The notes under the pieces are model-generated. The model was not told where the DNA came from. It saw only the letters and a list, made by a program, of their open reading frames with translations, and did not search any database. Shown in pieces: positions 45,481 through 55,605 of a DNA stretch of 64,000 nt. The DNA lies in the NCBI GenBank assembly GCA_016808115.1, contig JAEQBH010001843.1, positions 1-64,000 of the forward strand. The letters run 5' to 3'. Origin of the DNA: Tetrastigma voinierianum. Its lineage: Eukaryota > Streptophyta > Magnoliopsida > Vitales > Vitaceae. How positions within the stretch are numbered: position 1 is the first letter of the stretch; the number at the start of each line of letters is the position of its first letter. A program made the position numbers and the translations under genes.

Positions 45481-46978
45481 TAATAAGATTTGATAAAGTG
45501 CTCCGGCTATATCATACATTCTAAGCTTTCAAAGCATCAATTTCTCAACTAAAACATAGTGATTTCCATCTTCATTTGAACTAATCAAATGAGTCAAAAA
45601 CTTTAGTTACCCTTTCAATGCCATATAATAGTTAATCTTTTGCCTCTTGTTAATAGGATAAAATAATTAACTTTTCAACCTTTGTTAATAATGACGGTGT
45701 TTCGTTTCATTTACCTTAAAAAGAACAATGTGATGTTAACCACCCATTTTGTAAAGTTCCACATAATTAGGCATTATTAAATAATTAAAAAAATTTAAAG
45801 CTAAACACTTCAATTACAATGTAGTAAATTGTCCCCATTAGAACTCGAACCCAGGAACCCCCTTTGTCTATGCCCTTACATTTTTGAAACGTTGAACGCT
45901 CTATCACATGAGTTAGGCATGATGGGCTATTAAATAATCAAATTAAAAATATTTAAAATGTATTGTTTTGAATTTGATACAAGATTGTTTTGATCATATT
46001 TTATATAAAACCATTTTGAAATGGATATAAGAATATTTTGGTTAGAGGATTTTGAACATCCTAGAAAATTTCAACACATAAGTTCTATAGAAATGGTTAC
46101 ATTTTATACCTGTCATTTGCAAAAATGGATGAAAATGTTTGATGCGTGAAACTATATTATGCTCCTGATTGAGCTTTGAGCTTAATTCCATTCATTGATA
46201 ATTTTTTAGATACCTTTAATTTGGGCAAGTGATGGATATGTTGGGAAATCTATCACCAATAGGATTTTGTTTTAAACATTATGTTGGATTTTATTCATAT
46301 GATAAAAGTTATTTTCGTTAGAATGATTCAATTCTGGGATTCTGCGGATAATAACAATCAAGTTAAAGTATTGGTTTTGAAATTTGAAATTGGGATTTGG
46401 TAATTGAAAAGTTTCAATTACAAGTACCGTTTATGCTTTTGAGCCATAGGGACTAAAGTGTGAAATGACTATCATATTTGTGCTCTTGAAGTAAGTTTTA
46501 GGTCGTGAGAATTTCCTAAGCAAGCTATATATTATTTTGAATCTTAGGAATTCAAGAGTCTAATATCAATTGCTTCAAATAATGTGCAAATTGGTTATGA
46601 ACATTAGAAGCAAATTGGTGAAAGAATGTTAAGTTCAAAATTAGTAATTTGAATTTGAATGGTTTTTAGCCATTTAGAACTTAAAGGAATGGAAGGAAAC
46701 TTTTGCCAAATGCTAAATTTGAATCATCTTGCAGATTTTGAGTACGTGGCATGCATTTGGAACATGGAGCTCATTTTTTAATAAGACAAGTTCAAAATAA
46801 AAAATAAATTTATTTTTTTGATTTATTATTTAAACAACTATATTTTAATAATAATATTCTTTTGAAAAAACTTTTAAAATAAAAATATGGTTTATACTTT
46901 ATAGGTAGGTTGCAGTATGAGGAACCAAGTGGAACCATAGTACTCTAGAAGCCATGGCACGTGTGAAGATAGGATAAT
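45481..46978. other. AT-rich intergenic DNA, no gene recognised
   Basis: I see no coding motif, transposon terminus or structured repeat in this 1.5-kb stretch. All open frames are short and AT-driven. Confidence 0.6.
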
Positions 46979-47377
46979 ATGGGCTTGTTTGTTTATTATT
47001 TTTTAAAACTGTTTTTTGTTCTGAAAACAAGGAGAATAAGAAAAATATGGAAACGAGTTTGCTTCCTAGTTTTGTTTAATGAAAAACAACTATTTAGAAC
47101 ACAAAAATAAGGTCATGTTTCTGAAAATTATTCTTGAAAATAGTTTTTAAAAACACAAAGAACACCATTTTGGTGTTCTTTGAAAACTCTTGTTATTTGA
47201 ATCTTGTATTTTTTGTGTTCTCTGCATTTTTCAGAATAAAATACACTAAAAACCAAACATGTTCTTCCTATTTTCTTTCTTTTCCTTGTTTTTTGAGAAT
47301 AGAAACCATTTTCAAAAACAGTAAACAAGAACTATTCTCAATAACATTTTTAAAAAACAAGAATCAAACAGTACCTA
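46979..47377. mobile_element. MITE-like element with imperfect terminal inverted repeats
   Basis: The left end GGGCTTGTTTGTTTATTATT and the right end (on the other strand) GGTACTGTTTGATTCTTG are imperfect inverted repeats continuing into TTTTTTAAAA on both sides. Inside, a hairpin at 47157-47181 has 10-bp arms AAAGAACACC and GGTGTTCTTT. Ends of this kind occur in hAT-like MITEs. A target duplication is not clear. A related piece lies in a subtilase intron near 54060-54300. Confidence 0.5.
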
Positions 47378-47512
47378 TGCTTTTGTAATGGTCATATCTT
47401 ACTACAATTCTAGGATACCTGACAAGCACTAACAATCATAGATTTGATTTATTACAAAGCATGTGTCCCACACCCCATTTTGTTACAAACGGACGAGGAA
47501 AAGAAATTCTAC

Positions 47513-48005
47513 TCAGAGCCCAGAAGCATAAGCAACAATGGGGCTTCTCACTTGAAAATTTTCATCATCCCACACCAAAGACCCAGATAACATACGTTCA
47601 TTACCCGCTGCAGTAGCTGTGACGCTGAAAGTCAGCTTTTGGCCAACCGATTTGAATGTAAGCACACTTGGTTCAACTTTCACAGTGAGTCCTGGAGAGG
47701 CTGTCACTTTGACTTGGTAAGTTGAGACCGGTGATCCAACATTTGTCACTGTCCTGGCGAAAGACCGCATAACAGTTTCTCCTGATCTAATTGATAGAGT
47801 AAAAGAAGGATAATTCAAATCCCAAACGGTCACATTTGTTGTGCAAGTAGTGTGATCTCTGCTGATAAGCCGCAAGTTCTCAGTGCTGTAGCCTTTCCCA
47901 CACAAAAAATTGATGTAATATGCTGCTCCATAATTGTATACTAAACCAGGATTTGCCCCCGTATGCAAACTCTAGATCGGTGTTAGTTTTCATAGTCATG
48001 GGAGT
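47513..48005 (-). pseudogene. Subtilase last exon (S8 C-terminus and Fn3-like domain)
   Basis: The exon starts TPMTMKTNTDLEFAYG and should continue with about ten residues before NPGLVYN. These are missing, and the frame shifts at that junction (near 47957-47962), a deletion of roughly 30 bp. From there the frame is open to the stop at 47513: FLCGKGYSTENLRLI, VWDLNYPSFTL, FARTVTNVGSPVSTYQVKV and VRSPIVAYASGL, the fibronectin-like domain and the usual end. The upstream edge abuts an LTR-like TGTTAGAG at 48013. Confidence 0.9.
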
Positions 48006-48012
48006 TAGTTAA

Positions 48013-49060
48013 TGTTAGAGTTGGTTGACCCAAATTTTGCCCCCTATGCAAGCAACAATGTAATCATGAACATTAGTTAATGTTAGAGTTGGTTGACCCA
48101 AATTTTGTCTAGTTCAACTCATGATGGGCCAATTTTGATAAGGCCCTCTTAATTAGTTAGTGAGCTAGTGGACAAATTGGCTAATGGCCCTTAGGCCTAT
48201 TTGGATGAGGCACAGTAAACCATGTTTGGAATAGCATATGCTGCGTATTTGGTTACAGGGATACCCACTGGATTCAAAAATTTGTTAAAAGGGGCTGTTG
48301 TTGCCTAAAAAATTTGATACCAGGACCTTGTAGTATTTAGGTATTGTTCTTACACTGGTTTTATTTATACAGATTTAAAATGATTAAGTTACCTATTAGA
48401 AAAATTAATGAAAGTGTGATGCCTACAAGAGTTCCTTTGCTCTTGGATTCAAGGGACACACACTCCACCATCAGGCGACATGCTAGATTTATGTTCTAAT
48501 TTAAACTACAACCTATTTTATATTGAAATACAGTGATTAAATTCATTATTGAATTTATTATGATTATTTGCATGAATATAATTTTTACATGCTTATAATA
48601 TTATTCTTTAAAATTGTTTATAGTTTCTTATGTTAAGTGATCAAGATAATTTTAATTAATTAGGGAATAGCCACAATATCCTTAGTTGGTTAAAATTATA
48701 TATTAAGTTTTAAGATCACATTTGATAACATTGATTGTAATTAAATCATATTGAATGTTATAAATCTCATCCCATAGGAATTTTTATTATAATTTGTATG
48801 ATTAATTAGGATGAGATATCAAATCATATTTTCTAATTTACCCACAGGGATTAGGAAAAGGAACATGATTTGGTAGTCTTATCTTAAGATTATTTAAATC
48901 CTAATGATAAGACTTAGCCCATGGTTAAGTTTATGTCCTTTGGGTTTATGATTTAAAAGCATGATTTACATTGGTAAAACATGTCCTTGTAACTTTGCCT
49001 CGATCTTTGATTAATAAGCATGTATATTTAACATTCGTAGTTATTCGACCTCTGAATATT
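48013..49060 (+). mobile_element. LTR-like sequence of uncertain family
   Basis: It begins TGTTAGAGTTGGTTGACCC, the form of a Copia LTR start. That start with its upstream GTTAGTTAA is duplicated 69 bp further on (48082). A weak primer-like TTTGATACCAGG lies near 48320. It does not visibly match the Copia-3 3' LTR (53409-53790) beyond the first dozen bases. It may be the LTR of another Copia element or a highly diverged 5' LTR of Copia-3. Confidence 0.4.
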
Positions 49061-49089
49061 TCTTCTTTAGAGCACATATTCCTAACTAA

Positions 49090-49810
49090 GGGATGATAAC
49101 TATAAGGTATGGAAGGAAAGAGTTCTTCTGCATTTGGGATGGATGGATATTGACTACACCATAAAGAAAGATGAACCAAATCCCATTACCGAAACCAGCA
49201 CTATAGAAGTTATCAGTCTTTATGATAAAATGGGAAGTCCGATCGCCTCTGCAGTGTTCCTCCAGGCAGATACCTCTGCGGCATTCATGATTTTGTCAAG
49301 CAAATTGATAAAGTCAAACCACTTCTAAAAGCCATCGATGAGCGGTTTGTAACTTTTGACAAAAGCTCTTGCCAGTACCTTAATTATACAGTTTTCATCC
49401 ACCAAGCTCACTAGGATAAGAGGAGTGTGTGATCATATCATAAGCATGAGGGATATATCGGCTCAACATAAGACATTAGAAGTTACCATGTCAGAAACTT
49501 TCCTTGTTCATTTTATATTGAACACTCGCCGGCAAATCACGGTCCACTTAGAATCTCTTAACCTACATGGATAAATGGTTGATTAATGAATTGTTGACCA
49601 TGTGTGTGCAAGATGAGGGAAGGTTAATGATGGAAGAGGGCGAGAAGGTTAACTTTACCACTTTTGGAAAGAAAAAGAAGGATCAAGCTAAAAGAAAGGG
49701 AAAGCTTCCTGTTCATCCAAGCATAAATAAAAGAGTGAGTGTTTTTTACGCCCAGAAGAAGGCCCAGCGTAGAAGAAGGGTTGCTGAAAATTCAAAGATC
49801 CTAGCTTGAC
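49090..49810 (+). pseudogene. Copia-3 gag
   Basis: The N-terminal gag core is legible: DDNYKVWKERVLLHLGWMDI, DYTIKKDEPN, then AVFLQADTSAAFM and KAIDERFVTFDKS. Basic stretches KKKDQAKRKGKLPVHP at about 49670-49720 precede the protease. Frame changes split it into at least three segments. Confidence 0.8.
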
Positions 49811-49837
49811 AAAGAAAGGTACTTTCAATTTTCTTTT

Positions 49838-50551
49838 ATGCATTATGAATCTAATATGGTTAATGTTAATCATAACACATGGTGGATTGATTCTGGTTCT
49901 ACAATCCATATTTCCAATACCTTACAAGGTATGCAAAACCTAAGGAAGCCAGTGGGAAGTGAACAGTACATCTATTCAGACAGTAAGATGAGTTCACATG
50001 TGGAAGCTATTGGTACTTGCAGCATTGTTTTAAGAATCGATTTCATTTTAGAATTGGAAAAGACATTTTATGTTCCAAGTTTTTCTAAGAATTTGATTTC
50101 AATTTCAAGGCTTGTACCTTTAGGATTTTCCTTTAACTTTTCAGATTGTGGTTTCAGTTTATCCAATAAATCTAAAGTTATTGGTTATGGTACATTGTCT
50201 GATGGTCTTTTCCATATTCAGTTACAAAATGATGTTACTTATAATTCTATGCATGTTACTGTTGGATTAAAAAGATGTGTTGTGAATGAGGAATTCTCTA
50301 TGTTATGGCACAGGAGATTGGGACACATCTCCATTGAAAGAATGAAGAAATTGGTTAATGAAGGGGTACTTAGTACTTTGAATTTTGCCGATTTTGAGAC
50401 TTGTGTGCATTGCATTAAGGGAAAGCAAACTAACAAGTCTAAAAAGGGTGCAAAGAGGAGCACAAACCTATTAGAGATTATACATACTGACATTTTGTTG
50501 TCCACAACATGGATCGAATGGTACGAGAAATACTATCATCTTCATAGATGA
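49838..50551 (+). pseudogene. Copia-3 protease and GAG-pre-integrase (237 open codons)
   Basis: This is one of the longest convincing open frames of the window. The protease active site is WWIDSGSTIHISN, then FYVPSFSKNLISISRLVPLG. The zinc-binding region follows (LWHRRLGHISIERMKKLV, then CVHCIKGKQTNKSKKGAKRS). The frame ends LEIIHTDI and shifts just before the integrase core. It is part of the pol polyprotein, without its own start. Confidence 0.9.
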
Positions 50552-51250
50552 TTATTCACAATGCATGTATCTCTACTTCGTTCCAAAGATGAAGCTTTAG
50601 ACACCTTTAAAGTTTTTAAGGCTAAAGTGGAGAATCAATGTGGAAAACATATTATGATCGTGAGATTAGATGAGGTGGAGAGTACTATGGTAAATACGTA
50701 GATAATGGACAAGCTCCTGGTTCATTTGCGAAGTTTCTTCAAGAAAATGGGATTGTTTCCCAATACACTATGCTTGGTTCTCCAGATCAGAATGGTGTGG
50801 CAGAAAGAAGAAATCGAACTTTAATGGACATGGTAAGGAGTATGAGGAATAATACAAAACTACCTCAATACTTATGGACTGAAGCTCTAAAGATGACAGT
50901 GTATAGATTAAATCAAGTTCAATGACAGGTTGTCCCAGGCGTAGCACGAGGTTATTCGAGGTTGGAAATCGAGTTTGCGGCATATACGCGTTTGGGGATG
51001 GCCATCTGAAGTGAGAATTTATAACCCATAAGAAAAGAAGCTAGACCTAAGGACCATTAGTGGGTATTTCATTGGATATGCTAAAAGGCCCAAGGGGTAT
51101 TGATTTTATTATCCATCTCACAGCACTAGGATTGTGGAATCAAGAAATGCGAAATTTCTTGAGAATGACTTGATAAGTGGGAGTGATCATTTTCAGGACA
51201 TTGTTTATGAGAAGGATCGTTATGAAGGTCAATCCTCTATTTCAAGTGAT
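50530..51250 (+). pseudogene. Copia-3 integrase
   Basis: The core reads FIDDYSQC (first Asp) at about 50537, then FKVFKAKVENQCGKHIMIVR and LDEGGEYYG (where SDRGGEY is usual). At 50775-50830 it reads MLGSPDQNGVAERRNRTLMD, with the catalytic Glu. LPQYLWTEALK follows. After about 50920 the C-terminal part is frameshifted. Confidence 0.88.
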
Positions 51251-51329
51251 AGATTGATTGTCATTCACACCCCTCAATGCAATAGAGTGTGGAATGACCG
51301 GTTCTGAAGTTCCACATATTGCTGATATT

Positions 51330-52310
51330 GGTATTGTAGATCAAGTTGCCAATGAAGAAATTCCAAAAATTGTTGAACAACCAATTAGGCAACAGGTTGA
51401 TCAACAAATTCCTCAAGAGAATGATGAAGCAACATTAAGAAGATCTGTAAGAGTTAGGAAATCAACAATTCCTAATGATTATATTGTGTATTTACTAGAA
51501 TTGGACTATAACATTGGAGCCGAAAATGATCCAAAAACGTTTTCACAAGCCATGAGTTCTAAGGAATCTAACTCGTGATACAATGCCATGAAAGAAGAAA
51601 TGAATTCTATGGCATCTAATCGAGTCTGGGATCTCGTTGAGTTTCCTAATGGTATCAAATCCATTGGATGTAAATGGGTTTTTAAAACAGATGACTCATT
51701 GGGCAACATTGGGAGGCATAAGGCAAGACTCGTTGCCAAAGGATTCACTCAAAGGGTAGGAATCGACTACATGGAGACCTTTTCTCCTGTATCTAAGAAA
51801 GATTCTCTTTGGATAATCATGGCATTGGTTGCCCATTTTGACTTTGATTAAATCAAATGGATGTGAAAATAGCATTCCTTAATGGTAATTTAGAGGAAGA
51901 GCTTTACATGAAACAACTTGAAGGATTCTCCTCTAGTGAAGGTGAGCATTTAGTTTGCAAGCTTAATAATATATGGATTAAAACAAGCGGTAAATGTATA
52001 TCATGGATCAATGGATTAAAACAAGCTTAATAAATCCATTTAGTTTAAAATTCCATGAAGTCATTACTTCATTCAGTTTTGATTAGAATATCATGGATCA
52101 ATGTATATACCAAACGGTCAATGGGAGTAAGATTTGTTTTCTTGTGTTATATGTGGCTGGTATTTTACTTGCAACCAATAATAAGGGTTTCATTATATGA
52201 AATGCAACATTTCTCAAAGAACTTTGATATGAAGGATATGGGTGAGGCATCTTATGTCATTGACATTAAGATCCATAGGGAAAGATCTTGAGGCATTTTG
52301 GGTTCGTCTC
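51330..52310 (+). pseudogene. Copia-3 reverse transcriptase
   Basis: The RT start is clear at 51588-51851: IKSIGCKWVFKTDDSLGNIG, RHKARLVAKGFTQRVGIDYM and ETFSP. A local duplication of the ATGGATTAAAACAAGC-type word near 51973-52026 breaks the palm. The active site reads YVAG (52150-52161) instead of YVDD, followed by ILLATN. The domain ends NFDMKDMGEASYVIDIKIHR. Both active-site aspartates are replaced. Confidence 0.88.
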
Positions 52311-52439
52311 AAGATACCTATATCAATAAAGTTTTAGAGAGATTTAACATGAAATATTGTTCACTAAGTGTAGCACCCATTTTGAAGGGTGACATATTCG
52401 ATTTGAATCGGTGCCCTAAAAATGATTTCTAACGGGAAC

Positions 52440-53118
52440 ACATAAAGAACATTCCATATGCTTCAGCTGTTGGAAGCCTGATGTATGCTCAGGTTTGTAC
52501 CAGACCTAACATTGCATTTGCTGTTGGAGTATTAGGAAGATATCAAAGTAATCCAGGTATCGACCACGGGAGAGCTGCAAAGAAGGTGATGAGATACCTT
52601 CAAGAAACAAAGGATTACATGCTTATGTATAGACGAACAGATAGTTTGGAGGTGATTGGCTGCCAGATCTGATTTTTGTTGGTTGTGTTGATTCTTGAAA
52701 ATCAACGTCTGGTTATATTTTCAAGCTAGCTAATGGAGCTATATCTTAGAGGAGTGCGAAGCAAACCTTGACTGCCACTTCCACTATGAAAGCTGAGTTT
52801 GTATCCTGTTTTGAGGCTAGTTCGCATGGTGTATGGTTAAAGAGTTTCATATCTGGTCTTAGAATTATGGATTCTATAACTAGGCCATTGAAGTTGTACT
52901 GTGATAACTCAGTTGCGGTATTTATGGCTACGAACAACAAGAGCGGAAGTCGAAGTAAGCATATCAACATTAAGTACTTAGCCATAAGAGAACGTGTTAT
53001 AGAAATGAAAGTGGTCATTGAACACATTAGCACTGAGTCGATGATTGCCGATCCTTTAACTAAAGGCATGCCACCTAAGTATTTTAAGGATCATGTAGTA
53101 CAAATGGGACGGTTCTGA
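52440..53118 (+). pseudogene. Copia-3 RNase H
   Basis: MYAQVCTRPNIAFAVGVLGR at 52481 starts the connection region. The open frame at 52768-53118 has TSTMKAEFVSCFEASSHGVW (catalytic Glu), LYCDNSVAVFMATNNKSGS (catalytic Asp), SKHINIKYLAIRERV and MIADPLTKGMPPKYFKDHV. This ending is typical of Copia polyproteins. Confidence 0.9.
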
Positions 53119-53408
53119 TGTAATTTTGTAATGCGTACATTCATTATTTTAATGAAACTCTTATTCGAGTCTTATATTTCTTATAGGGTTTTGTACATTT
53201 GATTATGATTATTATTTTGAAAATATCATTAAGTTTGGACCTTGAATAAACATATGGTTTATTCATTAAGTTTAAGGGTTTGTGTTGAGGAACTTGATAT
53301 ATTGTAATACATGGAAATACTACCCACTATAAGAGGACCTATCGCCATGATTTTTATATTTAGTTTCCCCTTGTGGTGGGTGTTGAACTATATGGACCAA
53401 GTGGGAGA

Positions 53409-53790
53409 ATGTTAGAATGGTTCATATATTTAAAGTTTTAAATTTAAAATTTGAATCTCCCACGTTTTCAAAACATGTCTTCCTCAACCCTTACACCTCT
53501 TTAGGAATCCAGTGATTGCCTGAGTCTCCATAAAGAAGAGGCACTGTACATTTTTGGGTCCCTAAGCCTACTTAGATATACAGAAAATTCACCATCAAGT
53601 TTTTATTTTGAGAAGGGTATAGAAGAACCAAAAAGTGATTTCATTTTGGTGCTTCAGTTTCAACATTTTCAGTTTTCTTCTGTTTCTATCAATGACGGGA
53701 GGTATGTTCTAACATCTCGCTTCCGCATATGATCTGATCGCATTCTACTTTGTTTGACATGATCAGATTGTTTGATCACATGATTTTACA
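53409..53790 (+). repeat. Copia-3 3' LTR
   Basis: 382 bp, TGTTAGAATGG to TTTTACA, preceded by the polypurine AGTGGGAGAA (53399-53408). Its end abuts the subtilase codons exactly. Confidence 0.8.
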
Positions 53791-53962
53791 GTAGACTGCA
53801 ATGCGGGCTGAGGCAACACTGAGCAAGCTTGCGTTGGCAACTATGCCTCCGGCGACTGTAGATGCAGTGTGCGTGCCATGCCCTTGAGCATCTCTTGCTA
53901 ATTCAAACTCTCCTCCAGGTACGCTTCCACTACTTCGGTAGTATCTAGCTCCAATGATTTTA
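53791..53962 (-). pseudogene. Subtilase exon 5 (catalytic His)
   Basis: The exon encodes KIIGARYYRSSGSVPGGEFE, LARDAQGHGTHTASTVAGG, then ASLLSVASARIAVY. HGTHTAS carries the catalytic His. About ten residues (the GTARGG segment) are missing before SARIAVY. The splice acceptor directly upstream reads GG (53963-53964) where AG is expected; the exon 4 donor phase fits. The exon is cut by the Copia-3 LTR at 53790. Confidence 0.9.
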
Positions 53963-54059
53963 CCGCACAGGGTTCCGTTTTAAATATATAGTGCAAGATT
54001 GTACGTGCATGCAATAAAACACATGGTGATATATGAAGAAAAGATAAATTTGTTTAAAA

Positions 54060-54300
54060 TGGAGAAATCCAGAAGTTATTTGTAAAAGTAATCTTAAAAA
54101 TAAATGTTCTTTGGTATAAAAATGTTTCTAAAAGGGTAAAAATAAATCCCCACATGATAATTTTTGAAATCACGAAGAACACAGTTTTGGTATTCTTTGA
54201 ATCTAGTGTTATTTGTGTTAATTTGGTGTTCTTTGTGTTTTTCAAAACACAAAAAATGGGAATCAAACAAAAAATAGAAACTAAACATGCCCTAAATCCT
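54060..54300. mobile_element. MITE-like piece in the subtilase intron
   Basis: The middle is homologous to the MITE-like element at 46979-47377: GAAGAACACAGTTTTGGT, then GTTATTTGTG and TGTTCTTTGTGTTTTTC. It ends AAACATGCCC. It lies in the intron between exons 5 and 4 of the minus-strand gene. Confidence 0.5.
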
Positions 54301-54469
54301 CCATGGGCATTTTGTCTCGTCTCCCATTATAACTATATTCTTAGTGACATTTTTGTCTAAAAAAGTGTCTTTTTTTTTTCTTTTTTTGAATTTGAAAAAA
54401 AAAAAGAGGTTGGTTTTGAATATAATTTTTGGTACAAAACTATTATCATGAAAGAAAAAGATGATTTAC

Positions 54470-54706
54470 TTGTTGCAAGTGAAAATGGCAGAGGTTTGAC
54501 AAGTGCCCTTCCATTTGCTTGGTGGTGGGTCAAATCCTTTATCGCTGAAACTTGCAGACTCAGGCCAGATCCCAGTATCCAGCATAATAATATCGCTTTC
54601 AGTTGTATTTCTTTGAGCTTTTAGGGGGAAGCCCATGAAGTCCCATGACCTTGTTGTGTGGAGTTGCATCTTTTCATTTGGGAACACTGACACTACCCCT
54701 TCATGC
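54470..54706 (-). pseudogene. Subtilase exon 4 (catalytic Asp)
   Basis: The exon encodes GMK, then after a 1-nt loss VSVFPNEKMQLHTTRSWDFM, SDIIMLDTGIWPESASFSDK and PPPSKWKGTCQTS. The family has two more residues before LDTG (DIIVGMLDTG), so a 6-nt deletion is visible. The catalytic Asp in LDTG is kept. The donor GTAAAT follows at 54469-54468 and the phase joins exon 5. Confidence 0.9.
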
Positions 54707-54803
54707 CTGATTATCTATAAGGAGGACTCACAATCAGAAAGATAAACATAGGACAAGCAGTTTATAATAATCTCTTGATTATAAATATTTATATATTATT
54801 TAC

Positions 54804-54950
54804 CCACCAGACAGTCTTCATCTTGTCCTTGGTCAATTCGGCAACAAATCCATTGAAGCTCCTCTTGTAGCTGCGGACTAAATATTAATTTGGATGCATC
54901 ACTACTGTGGAATGCAACCAATTTGAGACGTTAGGAAGAAGATCCGTCTT
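54804..54950 (-). pseudogene. Subtilase exon 3 (propeptide end)
   Basis: SSDASK, then after a frame change LVRSYKRSFNGFVAELTKDK and MKTV correspond to the end of the I9 propeptide. The donor GGGTAAAT lies near 54803. The upstream limit is uncertain. Confidence 0.8.
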
Positions 54951-55346
54951 CATAAGACTACTCGTAATCAAGCAAAGTACATGGTGTCATTGGAATGTAG
55001 AAGACTGTCAGAAGTGCTTCATATATATAAAAAAGAAATATTTTGTTAAAAAAACTCAAATAATTTTAAATTTGATAATCTAACCTTTTTAATATTTTTT
55101 CTTGAAAATAAATTAATTTTGGACAAAAATACCCTTCTTTATTTCATATATTTACATTATCACTTAGAACAAATGGTTGTTTTTACAAGAAAATAAGGAC
55201 ATTTTTATCAAAATCAAACCAAAAATCGATTAGAATGTCAAATTTGCAAATTTGGGTTTTCAAAATGTGTTTAATCCAATCACCCTATGAAAAAAAGGCT
55301 CTAGATTTCGGGGAGAAAAAAAAAAGAGAGAGAAGAAGGTGATTAC

Positions 55347-55427
55347 TTCTTGTAGCAAGTTAGTGTGGAAGGAGGATAAGGAAAAAGCACCACCCATGGG
55401 AAGATCACCCATGTACACGATATAGGC
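55347..55427 (-). pseudogene. Subtilase exon 2 (propeptide start)
   Basis: After the acceptor TTGCAG the exon reads AYIVYMGDLPMGGAFSLSSF, then HTNLLQE, followed by the donor GTAATC. AYIVYMG is the classic start of the propeptide in plant subtilases. This exon is intact. Confidence 0.92.
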
Positions 55428-55497
55428 CTGCAACCACAAACTGACAAAAAGTATTACTCGTCTTTTTCTCAATAAGGAGGATCGGTGGTTTATCTAC

Positions 55498-55605
55498 CTC
55501 CCGGTATTCTTCGGACGCTGCTGCACTGCATCTAATAACCAGTATAGTACTGCAAGCAATAGTACTAACTATGAGGAGGAGAAGCCATTAAGGAGGAGGT
55601 GCCAT
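55498..55605 (-). pseudogene. Subtilase exon 1 (signal peptide)
   Basis: ATG at 55605-55603 starts MAPPP, then a TAA stop at 55590-55588. It continues WLLLLIVSTIACSTILVIR, a typical hydrophobic secretion signal, then CSAAASEEYRE before the donor GTAGAT. The stop at codon 6 with no other upstream start is one of several inactivating changes. Confidence 0.82.

Larger units (their letters stand above)
49061..53790 (+). mobile_element. Copia-3: Ty1/Copia element in the subtilase gene
   Basis: Gag, protease, integrase, RT, RNase H, polypurine tract and a 3' LTR ending exactly at the broken subtilase exon 5 are present in Copia order. It is the best-preserved pol in the window, though frameshifted. 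No convincing 5' LTR or matching target duplication for GTAGA (53791-53795) was found on the left. The left side was therefore lost, probably in the deletion that also removed the middle exons of the subtilase. Confidence 0.88.
47513..55605 (-). pseudogene. Cucumisin-like subtilisin-type serine protease pseudogene
   Basis: Plant subtilases are secreted serine proteases with a signal peptide, an I9 propeptide, an S8 domain (Asp, His, Asn and Ser catalytic residues) and a C-terminal fibronectin III-like domain. Five 5' exons (55605-53791) and the last exon (48005-47513) are recognisable on the minus strand. The middle exons, which should carry the PA domain, the oxyanion Asn and the catalytic Ser, are absent. 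About 5.8 kb of Copia sequence lies in their place. Defects include a stop at codon 6, frameshifts in exons 3 and 4, a lost splice acceptor before exon 5 and a deletion in the last exon. Neighbours are MITE-like sequences. The family call is firm; subfamily by resemblance. Confidence 0.92.
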
